Below, piece after piece: positions 1-6,178 of a stretch of 64,000 bases of DNA (positions are counted from its first letter, which is position 1; each line of letters opens with the position of its first letter). Source of the stretch: Roseobacter sinensis (GTDB lineage: Bacteria > Pseudomonadota > Alphaproteobacteria > Rhodobacterales > Rhodobacteraceae); the NCBI RefSeq assembly GCF_025755255.1, contig NZ_JALIEB010000002.1, forward strand, positions 163,282-227,281, given 5' to 3'. The translations under genes were made by a program, and so were the position numbers. Below the pieces are notes generated by a model. It saw only the letters and a program-made list of their open reading frames with translations, was not told the origin of the DNA and did not search any database.

Positions 1-248
1 ACCTTGTCGGAAAACGCCGCCTGGAAGGGGCGTTGCCAGTTGTCCTGGAACTCCCGCAGCCCGTTTTTCGTGCCACAGCCTTGGTTGCCCCTCCAGCGGA
101 AAGTCTCGGCAAAGAAGGCACCGATGTCGTCGATGCGGTGGTCGTTCAGCCCGTCGACCATAGCTTCGATCACGGCGCGGGTCGCGTCGGTCTGGCTCAT
201 GTCCGTGTTGCGGCTGAGCGCGGCCTGTTCGGGGCGGCTGCCCTTCAT
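1..248 (-). CDS. SnoaL/NTF2-like protein, partial (3' end outside window)
   Basis: Only the first 82 codons lie in the window; the reading frame is open to the left edge. The translation begins MKGSRPEQAALSRNTDMSQT and continues with an alpha-helical start and the pattern FxWRGxxGxG...FQDNW.RPFQAAFSDK. The same pattern (W.GP.GIG....F...RAPFLSAFPD) occurs in the second half of the protein at 5189-6178, so the two are paralogues. The family (SnoaL-like, NTF2 fold) contains small cyclases, hydratases and many proteins of unknown role. It lies downstream of the ABC permease in the same direction and is probably co-transcribed with it. An inner ATG at 200 is an alternative start. The substrate is unknown. 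Confidence 0.75.
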   Translation of the reverse strand, partial: MKGSRPEQAALSRNTDMSQTDATRAVIEAMVDGLNDHRIDDIGAFFAETFRWRGNQGCGTKNGLREFQDNWQRPFQAAFSDK

Positions 249-258
249 GGCTGGCCTC

Positions 259-288
259 GGGATTTGAGTATTTGAAGACGGGTGAAAG
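259..288 (+). repeat. Dispersed repeat family 3, copy 1
   Basis: GGGATTTGAGTATTTG followed by AAGACGGGTGAAAG. An almost identical 29-base copy lies inverted at 20808-20836, and a diverged copy (GAGTATTT..CGACGGGTGAAG) at 20636-20661. This copy sits between the SnoaL-like gene and the permease gene. Its role is unknown. Confidence 0.7.
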
Positions 289-372
289 GCGGATCCTCGC
301 AGAAGGAGACCGCGCTTGTCGCGCGTCCAAGCCGCGCAGGAGCGGAGCCCTCGACAGGTCGCACGCGAACGC

Positions 373-1530
373 TCATCCCTTGACCGCCCCCGCTGTGAGC
401 CCCGACACGATCTGACGCTGGAAGACCATGACCAGCAGGAACAATGGCGCGGTGATGGAGACTGCGGCGGCCACGGCCTCCACCTGGTCGGTCGTGGTGG
501 TCTCGCGGTTGAAGTACCCGGCGATGGCCGGAACCATCGTCTGGTTCTGCGCATCGAGCAGCAGCGAGGTGACGAGGAAGTCGTTGTACCCCAGCAGGAA
601 CGAGAAGAGCCCGGTGGTAATGACGCCCGGCCACATGACCGGCATGATCACCCGGCGGAAGGCCTGGAAATGCGAACAGCCATCGACCCGGGCGGCCTCG
701 TCCAGCTCGGCGGGAATGTTCTGGAAGAAGCTGCGCAGCATCCAGATGGTGAAGGGCTGGTTGATCGAGACGAGAACCGCGATCACCGCCCAGGGCTGGC
801 CGTAGAGCGTGGGCGCGCCTTCGCCGAAGATAGGCCGCAGGATTTCAGAGGAGTTGATGAAGACCGGCAGGTAACCCGCGACGAGCACTGAGTGCGGCAG
901 CGCGCGGAAGATCAGGGCGAGGATCAGGAGCCAGAACGCCAGGTCGGAGCCGGAGCGGGCGAGCCCGTAGCCCGCAAGCGTGCCTACCGTGAGCGAGATG
1001 GTGACAACGCCCGCCGTCACCAGCATGGAGTTGAGGAAGTTGCGGTAAAATTCGTTCTCGGCCCAGACGGCGACGTAATGGTCGGTTGTGAGGCCGATGA
1101 CCGGCGTGCCGAGCGGGCCGAGGAGGCTGTTGAGCGGGCCGAGGATGATCGGCAGGAGACCGAAGAAGACCAGGATAAAGGCAATGGCATAGACCAGCGC
1201 GCCGACAAGCCAGCCAAGCACGATCAGGCCGGGCGGGCAGTACTGCTGCACCAGGCCGGGCAGACGCGTGAAGGCCCAGCGTATCGCGAAGAAGAGCACG
1301 ACCAGGCCGAGGAGGATGTCGAGCACCGAGAGCCCATCGCCGCCCGCGCGGGTGACCGGGCCAAAAATCACGTCCCAGGGGCTGTCGGCGAAGGCGTCCA
1401 CGGGAGATTTGAAGCTCATCACCGCGATCCAGAAGATCGGGAAGGCGGCGAGCAGGCACCAGAAGGCGAGGAAGGCACCGGAGGAGAGGCGCAGCGCGGC
1501 GGACTGCTGCATGGCCTTGGACGTCGACAT
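373..1530 (-). CDS. Carbohydrate ABC transporter permease (MalG-like), with extra membrane insert
   Basis: Inner-membrane permease, 385 residues. The conserved cytoplasmic EAA loop, which docks on the ATPase, is clear at about residues 278-297 (EAARVDG..., then RVIMPV). MalG-type permeases are usually near 280 residues. The excess comes from an insert at roughly residues 60-135 that adds two hydrophobic segments (about 71-86 and 102-130) between the first membrane helix and the periplasmic part. The start overlaps the stop of the upstream permease (TGATG), indicating translational coupling. Probable substrate class is sugar or polyol by family. The exact substrate cannot be read from the sequence. 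Confidence 0.9.
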   Translation of the reverse strand: MSTSKAMQQSAALRLSSGAFLAFWCLLAAFPIFWIAVMSFKSPVDAFADSPWDVIFGPVTRAGGDGLSVLDILLGLVVLFFAIRWAFTRLPGLVQQYCPPGLIVLGWLVGALVYAIAFILVFFGLLPIILGPLNSLLGPLGTPVIGLTTDHYVAVWAENEFYRNFLNSMLVTAGVVTISLTVGTLAGYGLARSGSDLAFWLLILALIFRALPHSVLVAGYLPVFINSSEILRPIFGEGAPTLYGQPWAVIAVLVSINQPFTIWMLRSFFQNIPAELDEAARVDGCSHFQAFRRVIMPVMWPGVITTGLFSFLLGYNDFLVTSLLLDAQNQTMVPAIAGYFNRETTTTDQVEAVAAAVSITAPLFLLVMVFQRQIVSGLTAGAVKG

Positions 1531-2555
1531 CAGTGCGCGCTCCCTTTGTGGTCGCGCCAGGTGCGGCGCAGTGGCAGGATCAGCAGGAGAACGATCCCGA
1601 TCATGGTCAGCATGGCCGAGGCGGAGGCGCGGCTCATCGCCCGGTTGCCGGCGTCATCCGGTGTCATGAAGTCGTAGGTCAGCCACTGCAGCGAGATCAC
1701 ATGCGCCTGGCTGCGGAAGCCGACAATCGCTTCGAATTCGCGGTAGGTGTCCATCAGATGGATCAGCGCGATGAAGACGATCAGCGGCATCAGATGCGGG
1801 ATGATCACATGGCGCAGACGCTCCCACCGGCTGGCGCCGTCGATCACGGCGGATTCCAGCGTGTCCATGTTCACGGTCTGCAGGCCGGCATAGAAGATCA
1901 CGAAGGCGAAGGGCGCGGAACTCCAGACCTTGTAGAAATACATCAGCAGCTCGATGGTCCAGGCTTGGGCGAACATGGAGATGTTCTGGCCGGACCAGCG
2001 CTCCATCAGCGCGGTCAGAATGCCGTCGCCGACGAAGAGCCAGTAGATCGAGAGGGCGCCGATCACCGGAGTGATGATAAAGGGCAGGAGCGAGATGAAG
2101 ATGATCGGCCCGCGGATCGAACGTGTGGCGTTGTTGACCGCAATGGCGATCGCGAGGCCGACGCCGAGCACCAGAGGCAGGGTCAGCAGCGTGTAGGTCA
2201 GCGTGAAGCGCAGGGCGCGCCAGAAGTCGACCTGCATCATGTCATTCCAGCTTCCCTGGCCGACCGCGTCCCAGAACTTGTCCATTTGCAGGACGTTTTT
2301 GTAGCTTTGCAAACCGACCCACCGCGTTTCGGTCACCGTCTTGCCGGTCTCATCCAGCACCGGGACCGTCTTGACCTCGGTCGTGCAGGTCTGCGTCAGG
2401 AAACCTGGTGTACAGGTCTCGACCTCGACCCGTTCGAGGATCGGCTGGGTGACCTGAAAACTCTGAATGAAAACGCTGACCAGCGGGGCCGCGATGAAGA
2501 GCAGCATCATGAAGACGGATGGCCCGACGAAGGCTGCAAATGTCTTGAATTTCAC
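1530..2555 (-). CDS. Carbohydrate ABC transporter permease (MalF-like)
   Basis: Inner-membrane permease, 341 residues. The GTG start at 2555 is chosen over an upstream in-frame start because AAGGAG lies 7 bases before it and the protein then begins with a membrane helix (VKFKTFAAFVGPSVFMMLL). After the first helix comes a periplasmic stretch of about 60 residues containing CTPGF...TCTTE, whose two cysteines could form a disulfide. The EAA-type loop appears near residues 240-258 (ESAVIDGAS.WERLRHVIIP). It pairs with the adjacent permease to form the transmembrane channel. A 14-bp palindrome lies just upstream of its ribosome binding site. Confidence 0.9.
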   Translation of the reverse strand: MKFKTFAAFVGPSVFMMLLFIAAPLVSVFIQSFQVTQPILERVEVETCTPGFLTQTCTTEVKTVPVLDETGKTVTETRWVGLQSYKNVLQMDKFWDAVGQGSWNDMMQVDFWRALRFTLTYTLLTLPLVLGVGLAIAIAVNNATRSIRGPIIFISLLPFIITPVIGALSIYWLFVGDGILTALMERWSGQNISMFAQAWTIELLMYFYKVWSSAPFAFVIFYAGLQTVNMDTLESAVIDGASRWERLRHVIIPHLMPLIVFIALIHLMDTYREFEAIVGFRSQAHVISLQWLTYDFMTPDDAGNRAMSRASASAMLTMIGIVLLLILPLRRTWRDHKGSAH

Positions 2556-2570
2556 GCTGTTCTCCTTGCG

Positions 2571-2584
2571 GCAAACCGGTTTGC
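2571..2584. promoter_or_regulatory. Palindrome GCAAACCGGTTTGC, possible LacI-type operator
   Basis: Perfect 14-bp palindrome with a central CG, lying between the binding-protein gene and the permease ribosome binding site. LacI-family operators in alphaproteobacterial sugar operons often have this form. The spacing of its half-sites differs by one base from the palindrome at 5141-5158, so it may not bind the same protein. Inference only. Confidence 0.4.
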
Positions 2585-2642
2585 AAAGGGGCCGTGGGGA
2601 TCTGCAAAACGCCCGTCCGGCGATGCTGACCGACCCACTGGC

Positions 2643-2672
2643 AAAAGGGCTGGCCGGGCGCACCCGGCCAGC
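2643..2672 (-). terminator. Hairpin with T-run after the binding-protein gene (partial terminator)
   Basis: 10-bp perfect stem GCTGGCCGGG / CCCGGCCAGC (2649-2672) with a 4-base loop, followed on the minus strand by TTTT. It sits 7 bases after the binding-protein stop codon and before the permeases. This is the usual place for a stem that protects or terminates transcripts, so that binding protein is made in excess over permease. Confidence 0.65.
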
Positions 2673-2678
2673 GCCCGC

Positions 2679-3896
2679 TTACTCGAGCACGCCCGCTTCC
2701 TTGGCGGAGGTCGTGTAGGCCTCTTCGACGGCCGCAAGGGTCGCAGCCGCGTCGCGCTCGCCGGTCAGGAAGGCCGGCAGCTCGTTGCCAAGTGCGGTAT
2801 GCAGCAGGCCCATCTGGGTGGTCGAGGGGTATGCCGGCGGCGCCGGATTGGCCGTCGCCGTGGCGATTGCACCGGCGGCGATCTCGGTCGGCTCGTAGCC
2901 GCCTACCAGCCAGATGGCCGCATCGTTGGCCCCCTGCACCATCTCCGTGTCCAGCCCTTCCATGGCCAGACGGAAGGCGGCCTCCGCTTCCTCATCGGAG
3001 ATGTTCTTGGCGATCACGATGCCGTCCCACCACAGCGTGGTGGCAGGCGCCCCATCGGCCGTGGCCTTGGGCGCCGCCGCCATCGCGACCTTGCCCACCA
3101 CCTGGCTTTCCGCTTCATCGTTCATGGCACCTGCCCGGCTGGCCCAGAGGTTCGCCATGGCAATCTTGCCCTGTTGGAACTGCTGCTGCACATAGGTCGA
3201 GTCGCTGACCAGCACCTCGGGGTCGGTGAATTCCAGCGCCTTCTTCATCGTCTCGAGGGACGCCAGGCCAGCCTCCGAGTTCACCGCGGTGGTGTTGTCG
3301 TCGTTGAAGAAGGTGCCGCCGTGGCCGGGGTAGAGGTTGACGAACTCCTGCGCGAGGTTCCAGCCGGATTTCATCGTGGCCCCTAGCGGATATTCGACCA
3401 CACCTGCCTCCTTGATCTTCTCGGCGGCGGCATAGACCTCGTCCCACGTGGTGGGTGTCTCGATGCCCAGATCGGCCAGAATGTCGGATCGGTACATCAG
3501 GTGCTGCGTGTTCACCATCATCGCCACGGCCATGATCTGACCGTTGATCCGGATCAGCTGGTTGGGGCTGAGGTTTGCCCCGTATTTTTCGACCAGATCA
3601 TCGAGCGGACGAATGGTACCCGCGTTCAGGAGCGGCGTGATGGTGCCGTTGGAGACGCCGCCGATGTGGTAGAGCGAGGGGTTCGCCTCAAACGCCGCGG
3701 GCTGCTTGGTCCGGAACTCCTGATCCAGCTCGGCCTGGAAATTTCCGCATTCGGCCATGGCGTCCGTCACCGCTTTCCAGGCTTCAAAGCCCGCGCTGAG
3801 CGACTTGATCGGCACCTCGTTTTGATAGGAGCAGGCCAGCGCCGCGCTCCCCATCAGCGAGACAACACCCGCCAGTGCGATTTTTTTCAAAAACAT
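2679..3896 (-). CDS. ABC transporter extracellular (sugar) binding protein
   Basis: Periplasmic substrate-binding protein, 405 residues, of the bacterial extracellular solute-binding family 1 type. ATG 3896 is chosen because GGGAG precedes it and the product then begins with a signal peptide (MFLKKIALAGVVSLMGSAALA, cleavage about residue 21). The mature part shows family features: EFRTKQPAAFEANPSLYHIGG, a TWDEVYAAAEKIKEAG segment and a late GGYEPTEI region. It lies between the ATPase gene (85-base gap with a hairpin) and the permeases. Ligand not deducible; the flanking SnoaL-like genes hint at something other than a common sugar. Confidence 0.9.
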   Translation of the reverse strand: MFLKKIALAGVVSLMGSAALACSYQNEVPIKSLSAGFEAWKAVTDAMAECGNFQAELDQEFRTKQPAAFEANPSLYHIGGVSNGTITPLLNAGTIRPLDDLVEKYGANLSPNQLIRINGQIMAVAMMVNTQHLMYRSDILADLGIETPTTWDEVYAAAEKIKEAGVVEYPLGATMKSGWNLAQEFVNLYPGHGGTFFNDDNTTAVNSEAGLASLETMKKALEFTDPEVLVSDSTYVQQQFQQGKIAMANLWASRAGAMNDEAESQVVGKVAMAAAPKATADGAPATTLWWDGIVIAKNISDEEAEAAFRLAMEGLDTEMVQGANDAAIWLVGGYEPTEIAAGAIATATANPAPPAYPSTTQMGLLHTALGNELPAFLTGERDAAATLAAVEEAYTTSAKEAGVLE

Positions 3897-3923
3897 TTGC
3901 AAACTCCCTTTTGCAGTTTTGCG

Positions 3924-3948
3924 GGGTGCATCTTGCAAGGCTGCACCC
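3924..3948 (-). promoter_or_regulatory. Hairpin between the ATPase gene and the binding-protein gene
   Basis: GGGTGCA / TGCACCC, a 7-bp perfect inverted repeat with an 11-base loop, in the 85-base gap upstream of the binding-protein start. It could be an RNA stem that stabilises the downstream message or a second operator. The surrounding bases are rich in TTGCA motifs. Confidence 0.35.
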
Positions 3949-3981
3949 GTTGGTTGGCCCCCTGAGCAGGGGCGTATCGGG

Positions 3982-5061
3982 TCAGGCGCTCTGCGCGCGG
4001 TGGTGCTCATCTCGTTCCGCGCGCATGCCTGTATCGGTGTCGAAGAGGTGGCAGATACCGACCGGCACGTTGAAAGACACCGTCTCGCCGATCTCCGCCC
4101 GGAATTCCTTGTGCGCTTTCACCGAGACAAGCTGGCCGCCCGCGCGCACCGTGAGCATCGTCGCGTCGCCCAGAAGCTCGATGGTGTAGATCGGCGCGGT
4201 GATCTGTCCGCCTGCATCTTCCGCGAGCGTCGCGTCCTCGGCGCGGAACCCCAGGGTGACCGGACCATCGGGACCCGAGAGACCCGAGATCGAAACCTTG
4301 TCGCCGATGAACGTGCCGTCGCGCATCTCGCCGTCCATCAGGTTCATCGCGGGGCTGCCGATGAAGCTCGCCACGAAGGTGTTCGCGGGGTGGTCGTAGA
4401 TCTCGGTCGGCGTGCCGACCTGCTGGACCTTGCCCTGCTTCATCACCACCACACGATCCGCCAGCGTCATCGCCTCGATCTGGTCGTGGGTCACGTAGAC
4501 GGTGGTGACCTTCAGCTCGTGACTGAGGTTCTTGATCTGCGCGCGGGTCGACACCCGAAGCTTGGCGTCGAGGTTCGACAGCGGCTCGTCCATCAGGAAG
4601 ACGTTCGGCTCGCGCACGATCGCCCGGGCGAGCGCCACGCGCTGACGTTGACCGCCCGACAGCTCGGCGGGTTTGCGATGCAGGAAATCGTCGAGCTCCA
4701 CCATGGCCGAGGCCCGGCGCACCCGCTCATCATGTTCGGCCTCGGGCACCTTGCGGACCTTGAGCGGGAAGCGGATGTTCTCGTAGACGTTCATGTTGGG
4801 GTAAAGCCCGTAGGACTGGAACACCATTGCGACGTCGCGATCCTTGGGGTCGAGGTCGTTCACGACGCGCCCGTCAATCACGATTTCGCCCTCGGTCGCA
4901 TCCTCGAGCCCTGCGATCATGCGCATCGTGGTCGTCTTGCCGCAGCCTGACGGACCCAACAGCACGAGAAACTCCTGATCGGCAATGGTGAGGTCGAAAT
5001 TGTCGACACCAACGAAGCTGCCCCATCGCTTGTTGACGTTGCGCAACTGGATTTCGGCCAT
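3982..5061 (-). CDS. Sugar ABC transporter ATPase (MalK/UgpC type)
   Basis: Cytoplasmic ATPase, 359 residues. Walker A GPSGCGKTT (36-44), Q-loop near FQSYGLYP (81-88), signature LSGGQRQRV (134-142), Walker B VFLMDEPLSNLDA (about 154-166) and switch His in VYVTHDQIEA are all present. The C-terminal 110 residues form the MalK-type regulatory (TOBE) domain. ATG 5061 was chosen because the ABC domain begins there (MAEIQLRNVNKRWG) and GGGGG lies just upstream; the longer reading frame would run through the palindromic operator. It is the first gene of the transporter operon and is divergent from the SnoaL-like gene at 5189. Confidence 0.93.
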   Translation of the reverse strand: MAEIQLRNVNKRWGSFVGVDNFDLTIADQEFLVLLGPSGCGKTTTMRMIAGLEDATEGEIVIDGRVVNDLDPKDRDVAMVFQSYGLYPNMNVYENIRFPLKVRKVPEAEHDERVRRASAMVELDDFLHRKPAELSGGQRQRVALARAIVREPNVFLMDEPLSNLDAKLRVSTRAQIKNLSHELKVTTVYVTHDQIEAMTLADRVVVMKQGKVQQVGTPTEIYDHPANTFVASFIGSPAMNLMDGEMRDGTFIGDKVSISGLSGPDGPVTLGFRAEDATLAEDAGGQITAPIYTIELLGDATMLTVRAGGQLVSVKAHKEFRAEIGETVSFNVPVGICHLFDTDTGMRAERDEHHRAQSA

Positions 5062-5140
5062 GTGTCCCCCACTGTCGCAGACCCGATTTTGTCGGATTGA
5101 AATCACGCTAGACATCACCGACGGCGCTTGGCAAGGATTT

Positions 5141-5158
5141 TTTGCACACGTGTGCAAA
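5141..5158. promoter_or_regulatory. 18-bp perfect palindrome, probable LacI-family operator
   Basis: TTTGCACACGTGTGCAAA lies in the 127-base divergent region between the ATPase gene and the SnoaL-like gene. A central CG and symmetric TTTGCA arms are typical of LacI-family operators. From here one repressor could control both divergent units. No LacI-type regulator gene is in the window. Confidence 0.65.
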
Positions 5159-5188
5159 CCCCGATGACGACCTCCAGGATCCCTTAGA

Positions 5189-6178
5189 ATGCCCGATCTG
5201 CGACACGAGATTCATGATATCTTAAACACTGTTCTTGCCGGTAACGATGCCGCGCTGCGGCGGGCCTGCGCGGGTGTGCTGGACCCGGCCTGCGTCTTTG
5301 AAATCTCGCATCCCTTGGGTCGTCTGGAGGGGCTCGACGACATCATTCAGGGCTTCTACGACCCTCTGCGCGCTGCGTTGCGGCACGTCTACCGAAGGGA
5401 CGAAATATTCATCGGAGGGGCCAACCGCCGTGCCGCAGGCGGGCAGTGGATCGCGACCGTCACGCACTACGTCGGCACCTTCGATGCTGCATTTTTTGGC
5501 ATGAATCCCTCCGGCCGGCTGGCGTTTTTGCGCGCCGGCGAATTCTACAGAGTGGCGAACGGGCGCATAACCCAGGCGCGAATCATCCTCGATTTGCCGG
5601 ATCTGATGCGGCAAGCGGGGCGCGATCCTTTTGGCGGGTTGCTCGGGCTGGAGACACTGTTCCCGGGCCCCGCGACCCACGACGGGGTGCTGCCGCAGAC
5701 AGGAGATGGCAGCGCGAGCCTTGATCTGGTGGAGGCGATGCTGGGTGATCTGCACCTCTATGACCCCACAACCGGGGCATCGCGTGGCCAGACCGGCCCA
5801 GACGGCTATTGGGCAGAGGATATGATGTGGTACGGGCCCTGCGGCATCGGCTCGAACTACCGCTGGGAGGGGTTCGTGAAGGATCACCGCGCGCCGTTTC
5901 TGAGCGCCTTCCCCGACCGGAAGGGCGGCAACCACTACTGTCGGATCGGAGATGGGAACTACGCCGCCATCTCGGGCTGGCCGTCGATGACGATGACGCA
6001 TCAGGGGTCCTATCTGGGCGTGCCGCCGACGGGCCAGCGGCTCACGCTGCGGGTGATGGATTTCTACCGCTGCGCCGGCGGCAAGATCGCCGAGAACTGG
6101 GTGCTGCTCGATTACATGGACCTGATGGATCAGATGGGGGTGGATCTGATCGCCCGGTCCAACGCGATGTCAGCTTAA
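5189..6178 (+). CDS. Tandem SnoaL/NTF2-like protein
   Basis: 329 residues made of two NTF2-like halves: residues about 1-150 (start MPDLRHEIHDILNTV, with YRVANGRITQARIILDLPDLM) and about 165-325 (AEDMMWYGPCGIGSNYRWEGF, and MDFYRCAGGKIAENWVLLDYMDLMDQMG). The closing pattern in each half, G.I....VI.D..D.M.Q.G, is typical of SnoaL-like ester cyclases. There is no signal peptide, so it should be cytoplasmic. It is divergent from the transporter with a shared palindromic operator, so it is probably induced by the same ligand. Its 3' end overlaps the convergent E1 gene by 9 bases. No reaction can be assigned. Confidence 0.85.
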   Translation: MPDLRHEIHDILNTVLAGNDAALRRACAGVLDPACVFEISHPLGRLEGLDDIIQGFYDPLRAALRHVYRRDEIFIGGANRRAAGGQWIATVTHYVGTFDAAFFGMNPSGRLAFLRAGEFYRVANGRITQARIILDLPDLMRQAGRDPFGGLLGLETLFPGPATHDGVLPQTGDGSASLDLVEAMLGDLHLYDPTTGASRGQTGPDGYWAEDMMWYGPCGIGSNYRWEGFVKDHRAPFLSAFPDRKGGNHYCRIGDGNYAAISGWPSMTMTHQGSYLGVPPTGQRLTLRVMDFYRCAGGKIAENWVLLDYMDLMDQMGVDLIARSNAMSA

